Source: Persicaria tinctoria
Taxonomy: Eukaryota > Streptophyta > Magnoliopsida > Caryophyllales > Polygonaceae
Length of the DNA stretch: 64,000 nucleotides
NCBI GenBank assembly: GCA_037127255.1
Contig: JBANSL010000004.1
Location: 55,282,318 to 55,346,317 of the forward strand
Reading direction: 5' to 3'
Positions 34,704-46,640 of the stretch are shown piece after piece. Numbering within the stretch: the stretch's first letter is position 1; every line of letters starts with the position of its first letter. Under the pieces are notes generated by a model. That model had not been told where the DNA came from. It made no database searches and was given only the letters and a program-made list of their open reading frames with translations. The translations under genes and the position numbers were made by a program.

Positions 34704-35626
34704 ATTAGATTAGAAAGTGGGAGAGGTTTTTTGAATATACGGTGCGCGTGGAAGTATTTTTTTTTGTGGGCCCCACATATTTTTTAAAAAATAAAACTGA
34801 AATTCCAATTTAATCTCAACCCTTGATTTCATGTAAATTAATGGTTCAGATGTGTTCCTACGTTCTCACTCTAAGGGATGTTCTCATCCGAACCATACTA
34901 TATGTAAAGGTTCAAGTGAAAATGGGGCTTAAGATGAAAATCCCTCTTAAGGTGAAAATAGTCTAATTTGGATGTAAATGGGCTTAATTTAAAGGTAAAT
35001 GGGCCTAATTAAATGAGTAATGAATAAATGAGCCTAATTTTGGTGTAAATGGGCCTAATTTTATGAGTAAATGGGAAAATGGTTAAATGACCCTAATTAT
35101 GGGGTAAATTTCACACGCCTCCCCCAAACTTTCCATTCATACGAATATTGCCCTTATTTGAATTATGAAAATTACAGATTTTAGCCCGTAATTTTTATTT
35201 GAAATAATATTGTTAGGTGCAACTATAATATTAAAAAAATACAACAAGAATGTTAAATCACAATTTTTGTCTTTATTTTAAAAAGGGAAAAAGATGAGAT
35301 TACAAAATATAAAGTGAACAAATAATACAATAAATGTTATTATTAATAAATGTGCATTTTCATAATGTGTCCTACCAAAAAATTTCTTTATGGACCGCTA
35401 TTTTATGACAGTTTTGTACTTTAATGCAACATGTGCCATTAAAAACCTATTATCTCAAAAAATGGTATCGTGATGTGTCCATACACAAAGGTTCGAGTTC
35501 AAAATCCCGCATAAGCTATTTATGGTTGCTTTTTTTATGTTCCCGTTCATGAATAAGATTATAAAGTGCAATAATAAAATGATAATGTGCACAAATAAGA
35601 TGATATAATGCATATATATTATTATA

Positions 35627-36144
35627 TTGTGCAAATATAACTTTAAGTTGTGCAAATATAACACTATGTTTTGCAAATGTAACATTATATTGTGCATATC
35701 TAATAATATAATGTTACGTTGTGCACATATAATATTATCTTGTGCGAATATAACATTATATTGTGCAAATATAACTTTAAGTTGTGCAAATATAACACTA
35801 TGTTTTGCAAATATAGCATTATGTTGTGCATATCTAATAATATAATGTTACGTTGTGCAAATATAATATTATGTTGTGCGAATATAACATTATATTGTGC
35901 AAAATATAACTTTAAGTTGTGCAAATATAACACTATGTTTTAGGGGTGGGCGCGGGACGGGACGGGACGGGACGGAGGTCGTCCCGCGTAATTTTTGCGG
36001 GACGGGACCGTGAAAAATATACATGTACTGCGGTAATCCATATATACTCCGTACTGTATAACATAATACATGTACTACAGAATATACTTTAATACATATA
36101 TACTCCGTAATGTATAACATAATATATTATATATGTAGTGTTAC

Positions 36145-36232
<88 letters not shown>

Positions 36233-36395
36233 GCGGGACGGGACGAGATTTGCGGGATTGGGACGGGTCGTCCCGCGTCCCGTCCCGCATAATTTTTGCG
36301 GGACGGGACCGGGACGGGATTCACTATTTTTTTTCGAAATCCCACCGGGACCGTGATTTGCGGGATTTGTGCCCACCCCTACTATGTTTTGCAAA
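35627..36395. repeat. 134-bp tandem repeat, about three copies, interrupted by a hAT MITE
   Basis: Units start at 35627, 35761 and 35895 (134-bp steps) with TTGTGCAAATATAACTTTAA. Each unit is itself built from TTGTGCAAATATAAC-like sub-repeats of about 20-25 bp. The third copy is split by the MITE at 35941-36381. Further degenerate units continue to about 36500 and reappear at 37195-37250. Confidence 0.88.
35941..36381 (+). mobile_element. hAT MITE, 441 bp (TIR TAGGGGTGGGC)
   Basis: TSD ctatgttt lies on both sides (35933-35940, 36382-36389). Ends TAGGGGTGGGCGCGG and GTGCCCACCCCTA. The subterminal regions repeat GGGACGGGAC. The centre is a microsatellite that switches from (AAT)n to (ATT)n. 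Same family as 59908-60974. Confidence 0.95.
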
Positions 36396-36540
36396 TGTAA
36401 TATTATGTTGTGCATATCTAATAATACAATTGTGCAAAAGTAAGATAGGATTGTGCAAAAGTAGTATACAATTGTGCATAACTAAGATTATAATGTGCAT
36501 GATTAACAATTTGCGATTGTTGCGCTCTTGTCTATTATGT

Positions 36541-36610
36541 AACCTATGTGGGATTTGAACCCACATCTTTGTGCAAACGCACATTGCTCTACCAATTGAG
36601 CTAATAGGCT
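36541..36610 (-). pseudogene. tRNA-like sequence with a damaged anticodon arm
   Basis: On the minus strand it has a fully pairable acceptor stem (AGCCTAT/ATAGGTT), a D arm (GCTCAATTGGTAGAGC) and a perfect T arm (GTGGG TTCAAAT CCCAC). The anticodon arm is TGTGC-GTTT-GCACA, with a 4-base loop in place of 7, so no anticodon can be read. It is 70 nt, shorter than normal. Both internal Pol III boxes are intact. It is probably a tRNA pseudogene or SINE head. Confidence 0.6.
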
Positions 36611-36654
36611 AAATTATGATTTTCATGCTAAAATAGAAGAACATAATCGACTTA

Positions 36655-37130
36655 AAATATATCGCAATAAAATTCTAAAATCCAATTAGATCATGATCCA
36701 CAAACAATTTGACAATGCTATGAACATGAAATTAGCTCCAAATCAACCCAACAACACAACCATATCATCAATTTCAGTCAATTTTGCTTTTGGCAAAAAG
36801 CCCCAAATTCTAAAACATATCGCAATAAAAAATTCTAAAATTCAATTAGCTCATGATCCATAAACAATTTGACAATGATATGAACATGAAATTAGCTCAA
36901 AATCAACCCAACAACACAACCATATCCTCAATTTCAGTCAATTTTGCTTTTGGCAAAAAGCCCCAAATTCTAAAACATATCGCAATATAAAATTCTAAAA
37001 TTCAATTAGGTCATGATCCATAAACAATTTGACAATAATATGAACATGAAATTAGCTCAAAATCAACCCAACAACACAACCATATAATCAATTTCAATCA
37101 ATTTGGCTTTTGGCAAAAAGCCCCAAATTT
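36655..37130. repeat. About 159-bp tandem repeat, three copies
   Basis: ATCGCAAT occurs at 36661, 36819 and 36979 (steps of 158 and 160). Each unit continues TTCTAAAATTCAATTAG, CATGATCCATAAACAATTTG and TTTGGCAAAAAGCCCC. Copies differ by only a few bases. Confidence 0.88.
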
Positions 37131-37369
37131 CGCTCTAAATCAAACCCTAGATTTTCAATCTCAACCTAAATCATTCAAACAATCTAAATAATTGTAATAT
37201 AATTTTAAGTTGTACAAATATAATATTATGTTGTGCGTTTATAAACTATGGAATAATTTTGTAATTTATTAAATTGAGATAAGGGCGTATTTTGGAAGAA
37301 AGGGAAAGTATGGGACAAAAATTGTAATTTCATCATCCCCTTCCTCACATCCACTGTAAAACTCCGATT

Positions 37370-37830
37370 AAAAATGGCGGTTGTACTGGTGGACTTCGGC
37401 AAGCTCCCGGTGGCAGCCTAGGGCACGGCGGAGCAAGGGGGAGGCAGATACGAGACCGTGGTTGCGGGGCGAGTTCGTTGGTGGCAATCACTGGTGGCTT
37501 CGGTGGCGGGAAGCGGCGGTCGAAGGCGGCGAATCGGTGCACCGATGTTGTTGGGCAAGGTGGAAATTGTTCCCGATTCCGGGGAGGATTCCGGCGATTG
37601 CGAGGAGGAGAAGCCAGATCCCGGCAACCGGCAAGATGTGGGTGTGGCCAGCAACCGGCAACGCTAGATGGAGGCGACGGTGTGGGTGTGGCCGGCAACC
37701 GACAACGATAGAGGGAGGACGATCTGGGAGCGCGCCGCCGCCGCCTCCATCTCCGAGAGTAGCCACCGTCGCCTCCGTCTCCGGGAGTAGCCACCGCCGC
37801 CTTCAATTCCGCCGGTGAAGTCTGCGAGAA
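37370..37830. other. GC-rich block, possibly a captured gene 5' end
   Basis: A 460-bp island rich in CGGCGG/CCGCCG in an otherwise AT-rich element. Several overlapping frames up to about 150 codons are open on both strands because stops are rare in such sequence. No domain is recognised. It could be a captured exon or leader, or low-complexity filler. Confidence 0.4.
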
Positions 37831-37971
37831 CAGGGAAGGGAAGAATCAATTTTTTTTTTTTTTTTTTATCAATCAGACCCGCGCGCGTGTAGTGCCCCAT
37901 TTTCACTTTAAGCATTTTTTTCACTTTAACCCCCTTTTTCACTTTAACCCCACCATATATATATATATATA

Positions 37972-38206
37972 CTCCCTCCGTTCCAAAATACATGGTCTTT
38001 TACTTTTCGGCACGTTTTTTAAGGAGCGAAAAATTCTATAAAATATCATTTTTTAATTAATTTTTTTTATATAATTAAATACTTATTAGTAATAAGTATC
38101 AAATAGTATAAAAAATTTAATTAAATAAATAATATTTTATAGAGTTTTCGGCTCCTTAAAAAACGTGCCAAAAAAGAAAGGGACATGTATTATGGAACGG
38201 AGGGAG
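37972..38206. mobile_element. Stowaway MITE, 235 bp
   Basis: Ends CTCCCTCCGTTCCAAAATAC and GTATTATGGAACGGAGGGAG, flanked by TA inside a (TA)n tract. Full-length inverted-repeat structure. Confidence 0.93.
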
Positions 38207-38665
38207 TATATATATATATATATAAAATAAAAATTATACCTACTGATATCCTAATATATCTATCTAATATCTATACTATATAATATTAATATAGTAAGCT
38301 AATTCTACGGTAGTAACTAGTAAGTAATTGGAGCCATGTTCCGCCTCTTCCCGTAAGCATCCACCGGCACATTCACCATTCCGGTCCACTCCCAGCCTAC
38401 TTACGTCCAAACTCCAATTTCATTGCAAAAGTAACTTTAACTCTAACGCAGCAATCAGCCTATCTTTCAATTTGCAATATAAACCCATGAATTATGACAA
38501 ATCTCCAAATTCATACGATTCACCCTCAAAGATACCTGAAATATATAAAAACACTAGTGTAGACTCCGAAAATCAAATAATACAAAATAACTATAAAATA
38601 TGTAAAATATGCATGAAAATAAGCTAATATAATATGCAATTACATGACTAAAATAGACCCTATCA
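38207..38665 (-). repeat. 3' LTR of B (outer part)
   Basis: Continues the LTR after the TA-tract insertions: CCTACTGATATCCTAATATA matches 45556-45575. On the minus strand it starts TGATAGGGTC at 38665. Confidence 0.8.
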
Positions 38666-41287
38666 AACTACCCCATGCTTAGACTTTTGCTTGTCCCCAA
38701 GCAAACTAACTCTAAACAAAGACAGACTCAAAATGAAAGACAAGAGACTCAAAGAAATTTGTGTGAATGATCACTCATCAGTATAGTTCTCATGACTTCA
38801 GGAGTGTTTATTATGTTAAGCTCAAAATAGTTAGGACACTATGAGACCCACATCAAACCATTCACACTCATTGCTTTAAACTCTGATTAGGTTCATGAGA
38901 TGCTTGCATTTAGAATGTATTGAGCAATCAAATTCATTAAGCACACTTAAAACTCGTCATAAACACCCATAGATTACTAGGCATTTTCTATTTCGGAATT
39001 TCACTAAAGCTCGTATTTTTTTTTATTCCAAATATTTCTAAATACTTTTCTTCCTCCTTGTGTGAATTTTATCCTCCACAAACAGGATCGGTTACTAACC
39101 GTATTTTTTTTCTTTTCTTATGATTGTCGAGTGAATTTTATCCTCCTCGAACATTTCTATCAAGCTTGGTTTATTGATGATTCTTTTCACTCGAGTGAAT
39201 TTTATCCTCCCCGAGCGGTGCAAGTGAATTTTATTCTCCTTACACTCATCAATCCAACACATATATCCAAACACATCAACACATAACCGAATTTACTAGT
39301 GCTTTTCATAAGGGGTTTAGACATATACAATAGAAATCGTATAAAAGTTTTTAAAGATTGCTCTAAACTGAACATCCAACCAATAATCAAGTTATAACTA
39401 AAGCTCATAATCCAGATCATCTATGGGAATCCCACAAGTGTCTTTATTCAATTAAAATTCAAATTTATTAAATCTTAAGCCATGAAAAACCATATATCAT
39501 CATCGAGATCATATCAATCATAGAAACAACTCTTATAATAAGAAATAAAAAAAACTAAGACTCGATAACTTACTACGACCATGGGATAATTATCAAACAT
39601 AAATATATATAATGCAACCTATAATGCAGTGAAATGCATAACAAAAATTGGAAAAGAAAACAAAAACTAGCATATATATAAATATGGATATGGAGCTACA
39701 CTTGAATTCCCCACCCTATGCTTAAAATTTTACTTTGCCCTCAAAGTAAAGAAAAGGAATAAAAGAGGTAGAGGAAACTCACAATGAAATCATACATTCT
39801 AGACAAATCATTGAGCACAAGAAGAAGTAGTGTTGTAGCCTCTGAGCAGGCTAAGAAATTCAGCGACTTATCAAAGGTATAGGACAGAGTGTTCAACAGA
39901 AACTTTCAGCAACAACTTGGATGTAATTGGCACTTGTGAACCTTATTGGAGTCGAAAAAAAATATAAGCAGTCTCCTTTGCGATTTGTCCTAGCCAAAAC
40001 AAAAGACGAAGAAAACACACCACAACCAAACACATTCAAATATCCAAGAAAACTATATCATCCATGAATGAAGAAAAGAAAAAAAAATAACAGAGCAACA
40101 AATAAATCAAGTCATGCTCATCCATTATTTGCAAGTAAAATCACAAGAAATTGATGGACGCAGGGAGCATGAAACAAGCAAGTAACAGAAAAGGCATGAA
40201 CACAATTTAATCTAGTAGCCAACACTTCCAGTAAATAGGTGTAATAAAAGACTAAGTTTCAAAAATAAACTAATCAATTTTAGCAAAAAAATCAGTCAAA
40301 TTCCACCTATGAATTTGATCCAAAGGTTATCACGAGACTAAAAAAAACTAACTCAGCCGATTTCAGATTCAACAAGGAAAAAATTGATCAGCAACAGGGA
40401 GATCATGTCTATCGAAGTCTCATACTCTTAGCTGCAACCCAATGTGACATCAATGAACCTATCATCAAAGGCTATCAAATTCAGCACAAGTGAATATTAA
40501 CCAGATTAGATCATCAGAGGCAATCAAAGTTCAATTTCAACATCCACCAGATCCCCCAAGCACCTAATCACAAAAATTTAAGCAGTTTCAATTCTAATCA
40601 CATTCAATCCAGAATAATCAGCAAGGAAGAAGGCTAACAAGTTCTGACATAGCAAATTGACAGGAAGGAGAGAAAAGTACTAACCTGCACTTACCTGAGG
40701 CGAAATTGGAGGATGAATTGCAGGCAAGAGAGCAACAGTGGAGCAGTGAGCAGCTACTCACAACGTTTATTTAGCAGAGAGGGAGCGAAATCCGGTTGTG
40801 GTGAGGGAAGATCGCCAGAGGCTCGGACGTTCCGGAATGAGGCGACGAAGAGGGTAGAACGTTGATGGCGTGGGAAGAAACCGCCGACGAGGCAGAGACA
40901 GAAGGCGGCGGTTGAGAGCAGTGGTGGCGCGACAGCGGACAGCAGGAGGGGACGGTGGTGGTCAGGGTTGAAGCGTGCGCCGCCAGAGCGGTCAGATGAA
41001 GGACGCTGGAGTGGAGATGGCAAATGGAGAGAAAGAGAATCCCTTTCCTTCCTTTTTTTTTAGTGATTTTCTTTTTCTTTTCTTTTTTTCGAATCTTTTG
41101 CCTTTTTAAATAAAGGATGAAACTTATAACCAAAAAAAAAATCCTAACTAAACAAGAAAAAATAAATAAAAGAAAAGTAAAATTTTAAAAATAATAATAA
41201 AAATTATTCCGAGCTAAAAGGAAAAATATAAATAAATAAAAATTACCTTGGTTCTCTCTAAGATCGATTCATACATTGTTAAAGTCC
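38666..41287 (-). other. 3' interior of B: two PPT-like tracts and a non-coding region
   Basis: On the minus strand, AAGCATGGGGTAGTT (38683-38666) abuts the LTR, and TAAGCATAGGGTGGGGAATTC (39725-39705) is a second tract about 1.04 kb upstream. GTGAATTTTATCCTCC recurs several times at 39060-39240. At 41040-40750 there is a GC-rich stretch followed by CTCAGGTAAGTGCAG (about 40710-40695), which looks like an exon end and 5' splice site. No pol domain. Confidence 0.6.
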
Positions 41288-41547
41288 TCAACAATTTGTC
41301 AAATCTTGTGCACATGTATCAAGCAGGCATATATAACAGAATGATAAATTGAAACTAAATAATATTGCAAATAAGACCCGTTTCAACTTATCAAATATGT
41401 GAGCATGACTCTTTGTAGAGAGTATATAATACCACCAATTCAGTTCCATTGATGTATTTTCAAAATAGCAATCAAAAGGATCAAAATAATCACCATTACC
41501 TTCCAAATTGTAAACTTTTACCTTTATTACCTCTCGAGCCTCAGTAG

Positions 41548-43267
41548 TAGGGCTGTGCAGAAAAACATGACCCGACACGAAACCGAAGCGACACGACACG
41601 AAAAAACACGACACAAAAATGACACGACACGAGAATGACACGAACCGAAAAAACACGGGAATAAGTGGTTCGTGTTCGGTTCGGCGAAATCTCGTTGTCG
41701 GGTACCCGACACGAACCGTTTAAATTTATTTTATTTTTTTAAATATAGAGAGAGTTTGGATATATATACCAAGTATGGTTACTTGCAATTAGACCTGTCA
41801 AAACACAACCCGACCCGGTGACCCGACCCGACCGACCCGAAAAATTTCCGACCCGAACCCGAAAATTTTGGCCCGAAATTTTTTCCCGACCCGAACCCGA
41901 AAAACCCGAAATTTTCCGGGTAATCTGGGTTTCGACCCGTTGACCCGATTGACCCGGTAGTTTTGACCCGATTTCCCCGATTGACCCGATTGACCCGGTT
42001 GATTTATAATTATATATAATTATTTTTTTTAATATATAATTAAAATTTATCACAAAATTATCAAATAATAAATTTTTTAATTTAAAAAAGAAAAAATTGA
42101 CAAACCCGAAATCGACCCGAACCCGACCCGAAACCCGATCAAACCCGAGTTCGAGTCAACCCGAAAAACCCGAAACCCGTTTTACCCGAGACCCGTTTTA
42201 CCCGAAACCCGAAGTGACCGGACCCGAACCCGACCCGAATGACCCGTTTGACAGGTCTACTTGCAATCATTGAGGTAAAGTAGCCCGGGCGGTTGAGTTG
42301 CCAGAAGTATTTAATTGTAAATAGGCGCGGGTTTGATTCCCAGCGGCCATCTTCAATTTTTAAATCTTTTTTTTTGTTATCATTTATATTTTACTCAGAT
42401 CTATAACTATAACACGTGAAGCACAACAAACAAACCCTAACCCACAGAACTAGAGAAGGGAGAACGGCGGCGAAACCCTAACCCACAGAACTAGAGAAGG
42501 GAGAACGGCGGCGACCACTAACCAGCAGGCAACGGTAGGCGAAACGACGGCGACCACTAACCCTAACCCGCAGCCCGCAGGTGACGGCAGGCGAAACGGC
42601 GGCGACCACTTACCCTAACCCGCAGGCGACGACGGCTACCACTTCAATTTTCAACCCCCATGGTATGATTTCTTCAATTTTCGACCCCAATCTTTAAATT
42701 ATGTATCTATTTCTTTCGATTTTCAATTAAACTCAGCAAGATCTTTGATTTTTTATAGGATTCGATTATGCAAAATGTCGAGGAACTCTCGAGCATAGAC
42801 GAGTATCGAAGTGGAGACACTATGTCTGAGCCGGATTTGGTTGAAGGAGAGAGTCTTGTTGAGCATCCTACTGCCAAATCGAAAAGGCAATGGAAAGGAG
42901 AGAGTCTGATTCAGTTTCTCTTTGAATTTCGATGAACCCAAACACAGCAATTGTAAACTTGGAATGAAGACACTCTGCAATACTAGCAATTGTATATTGG
43001 TTTTGTTTAAGAATTGGATGAAGTCTTTAGAAACAGTACACATGTATCAATTTTTTTTAATTTATTTGCAGTTTTATATATATAAAAAAAAAACCAACCG
43101 GTTTAACCGGGTACCCGAACCAAATACACGAAACCGTTTCGTGTAAATGGTTCGGGTACCCGGCTTGAAACGGTTCGTGTCCGGTTCGGGGGTTTCCTAA
43201 TAAATGGTTCCGGGTACCCGACACGATTAACCGGTTCGTGTCGGGTACCCGGTTATGCACACCCCTA
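41548..43267. mobile_element. Non-autonomous hAT element, 1720 bp (TIR TAGGGCTGTGCA / TAGGGGTGTGCA)
   Basis: TSD ctcagtag (41540-41547 and 43268-43275) interrupts the gag-like gene of B. Subterminal repeats are GACACGAAACCG / GGTACCCGACACG. The interior has a duplicated CCCTAACCCACAGAACTAGAGAAGGGAG-type leader (42434-42500), a GGCGGCGACCAC repeat, an ATG-led frame at about 42770-42915 and no transposase core. It looks like an internal-deletion derivative. Confidence 0.93.
41790..42259. mobile_element. hAT MITE, 470 bp (TIR TAGACCTGTCAAA), nested in the hAT element
   Basis: TSD cttgcaat at 41782-41789 and 42260-42267. Both subterminal regions are rich in CGACCCGAACCCGA on the same strand. No coding region. 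Sister copy at 43839-44287. Confidence 0.95.
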
Positions 43268-43838
43268 CTCAGTAGGTGGCTCTAGACATGGTTCATCAAT
43301 GGGCAAGCTTGAAATGAATGCATCGGATGGTGTAGGAGACACAACACATGAAACCTCATGTGTTGAATCATGAGATTCCATGTCAGGAAGCGCCAGCTCC
43401 TCTTCTCCATCGTCAAAGAAATTGTCGTCATCTATGAACAATTCCTCCTCGTTCTGAACATCATTATCACGTTGAAACCAACTAGGATAGAATGAATTGA
43501 GCAAAATGACTTCGACATGATCTTCCATTCTTGCATCTTTCAATGTCTCGGGGGATGGCGGAATGGGTGAGCTTTCTTTATCAACTTTAGGGTCGGCCAT
43601 TTGCTCTGCTATTATCTCGCTTGATGTTTGAGTAAGTTGGCTAATTTGTTCCCCCAAGTTTTTGATCCTCTCACCATTCTTTTGTATCGCTTGAGTAAGG
43701 GCTTGGATGTCATCATCCAAGTGTGTGACAGAGTCCCCCATTGGTGGTGATACCGAAGTGAAGGATTCTACCTGTGCAATATGGTAATCCATATAAAAGA
43801 AAAAATCCCACAACCCCGACAAAATTAACCGTGCTAGG

Positions 43839-44287
43839 TAGACCTGTCAAACGGGTCATTCGGGTCGGGTTCAGGTCGGGTCACTTCGGGTCTCGGATAA
43901 AACGGGTCTCGGGTAAACGGGTTCTGGGTATTTCCGGGTTGATTGGAACCCGGGTTTGACCGGGTTTCAGGTCATTTCGGGTCGATTTTGGGTTTGTCAA
44001 TTTTTATTTTTTAAATTAAAAAAATCATGATTTGATAATTTTACAATAAATTTTAATTATATATATAAAAAATTAATTATATTTAATTATAAATCAACCG
44101 GGTCAATCGGGTCAAAATTACCGGGTCAATCGGGTCACCGGGTCGAAACCCAGATTAACCGGAAAGTTTCCGGGTTTTCGGGTTCGGGTCGAAAAAAAAT
44201 TCCTGGTCAAAATTTTCGGGTCTTGACCCAAAAAATTTCGGGCGGTCGGGTCGAGTTTTCGGGTCGGGTTATGTTTTGATAGGTCTA
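43839..44287. mobile_element. hAT MITE, 449 bp (TIR TAGACCTGTCAAA / TAGACCTATCAAA)
   Basis: TSD gtgctagg / gtactagg (43831-43838, 44288-44295; 7 of 8 match). It is in the opposite orientation to the copy at 41790 and disrupts the gag-like gene of B. Confidence 0.9.
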
Positions 44288-44583
44288 GTACTAGGCCTCC
44301 GTTACTCATATACTCAGTAAGCGCTCGTGTCTCAGCAGTCATCCCGTCAATTATGCAAATAATCATATCTCGGATGCTGTCTTGATAACCCCGTGAATTA
44401 CGAATGTCAACATATCTCTGCAATCTGGTAAGATATTGGTGAAAGTTTTCACCTTCAAACTGCAATAACCTCAACATCCTAAAAGTTAGTAGCAAGGGTG
44501 TTATGAACCGTAAGATAGGTTCACAACAAATTAGATATATACAAAAAATGATAAACACACCAAACAAAGAAATAAACTTTGAT

Positions 44584-44602
44584 TCCCCAGCAACGGCGCC
44601 AA
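44584..44602 (-). promoter_or_regulatory. PBS of B (TTGGCGCCGTTGCTGGGGA)
   Basis: On the minus strand, adjacent to the 3' end of the right LTR. It fixes the orientation of B. Confidence 0.87.
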
Positions 44603-44604
44603 TT

Positions 44605-45625
<1,021 letters not shown>

Positions 45626-46640
45626 AGAGTAAATTACACATAACCACCCTTAAATTAGGTTAGTTTTCACATAACCACCCATAAAATTATAAATTACAGA
45701 AAACCACCCATAAATTATATTTATTTTCGAAAGACCACCCATCCATTAAACCTCTATTTGTTTTGTTTGAAAAGACTAAAATACCCCTAATTCAAACTTA
45801 TTTTTTAAAAGGAAAGACTGAGGTGGTAATTGAGCGAGTCGAGTCGGATTCGGTTAGTCGGGTTTCGAGTCATTCGGGTTTCGAGTAATGTCTAAAAATT
45901 TGATCATTTGGTTGGGTCGGGTTCGGGTTTTGATTGTATCGGGTTTCGATTGTCTCGGGTTTCAATTATTTCGGGTTTGAATTGTCTCAAGTTTTCATTA
46001 TTTCAATATTCATTTTAAATTTTTTTACTAGAATCTATCTTAAAATTCGGGTTATATCGGGTTTCGGTTATAACAGTTTCGAGTCTTAATGGGTTTCGGT
46101 TGAATCGGTTCGGTTCATTCGGATTTGGTTGAGTTTTCGGTTATCGGTTATTCGAATTTTGGGTCCAGAATGGGCCGGGTTGGGTCAGTGTTCAGGACAA
46201 TTGGTTTCAGGTCGACCGAGTCGGGTTTTCGGGTTCGGTTCGGGTTTTGCCAGCTCTAGGTTTATTGTATGTATTTTGGAACCGATTGTCATGAACACCG
46301 ACCCAAGTCGGCCCATTTTGGACTCGAAACCCGAATAACCGATAATCGAAACTCACCCAAATCTGAATGAACCGAACCCGACCCAACCAAATGATCAAAT
46401 TATTAGACATTATCCGAAACCCGAATCACCCGAAACCCAACTAACCGAATCCGACCCGACTCGCCCAATCGCTACCTTAGTCTTTCCTTCACAAAATAAG
46501 TTTGAATTTGGGGTATTTTAGTCTTTTCAAACAAAACAAATAAAGGTTTAATGGATGGGTGGTCTTTTGAAAATAAATATAATTTGTGGGTGGTTTTCTG
46601 TAATTCAATATTCATTTTAAATTTTTTACTAGAATCTATC
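45626..46640. repeat. Large imperfect inverted repeat containing hAT MITE halves
   Basis: The left arm holds CATAACCACCC and AAAACCACCCATAAATTATA, then AAAGACT and a hAT MITE (TGGTAATTGAGCGAG... to TTGCCAGCTCTA, 45829-46258). The right arm (46300-46600) is the reverse complement of part of that MITE and its left flank (GGGTGGTTTTCTGTAATT near 46586). It ends with a third, direct piece of the MITE interior (TTCAATATTCATTTTAAA at 46604). This looks like an inverted duplication, not a single clean insertion. Confidence 0.7.

Larger units (their letters stand above)
32681..34900. mobile_element. TIR element of about 2.2 kb inserted in the B LTR (TA)n tract
   Basis: The left end GGTTCTGGTAGGAACATG...AGTGAGAACTAGGAACA and the right end, reverse-complemented, GGTTCGGATGAGAACATC...AGTGAGAACGTAGGAACA are imperfect inverted repeats of about 50 bp. 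The TSD cannot be resolved inside TATATA. There is no transposase. The interior holds an ATTATTCGGTTAAAT minisatellite, a Stowaway and two SINEs. The superfamily is uncertain (Mutator-like is possible). Confidence 0.65.
34901..37965. mobile_element. Possible 3-kb TIR element bounded by GTGAAAATGGGG-type arms
   Basis: The left arm has GTGAAAATGGGGC and TTAAGGTGAAAATAG. The right arm, reverse-complemented, has GGGGTTAAAGTGAAAA repeats and GTGAAAATGGGGC. Both abut TATATA. Inside are two tandem arrays, a hAT MITE, a tRNA-like sequence and a GC-rich block. There is no transposase. Boundaries and class are uncertain. Confidence 0.45.
41288..44480 (-). pseudogene. gag-like gene of B, split by two hAT insertions
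   Basis: Minus strand, three pieces: 44480-44288, 43838-43268 and 41547-41288. They are separated by hAT insertions whose TSDs lie in the coding sequence. Piece 1 has GENFHQYLTRLQRYVD and RGYQDSIRDMIICI. Piece 2 starts a coiled-coil-like stretch (DDDIQALTQAIQKNGERIKN), then an acidic region. Piece 3 ends with HAHIFDKLKRV, then a hydrophobic stretch (LFAILFSFNLSFCYICLL) and a stop. Element E has a homologous but shorter fragment. I cannot name a domain. It occupies the gag position after the PBS, so gag is inferred. It is not expressible as it stands. Confidence 0.6.

Noticed and set aside
36089..36415. Frames with poly-Asn/Tyr/Ile
   Set aside because: Translation of the (AAT)n/(ATT)n centre of a MITE.
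36655..37130. Regularly spaced repeats suggestive of a CRISPR array
   Set aside because: Whole 159-bp units are repeated with no unique spacers, and this is a plant nuclear genome.
41288..41400. Hydrophobic stretch at the end of the B gag-like gene as an envelope membrane anchor
   Set aside because: A single hydrophobic run without signal peptide, cleavage site or other envelope features is not enough.
42285..42352. Possible tRNA-like sequence (CGGGCGGTTGAGTT... GGGTTTGATTCCC)
   Set aside because: A B-box-like string is present, but I could not build an acceptor stem or D arm, so it is not called.
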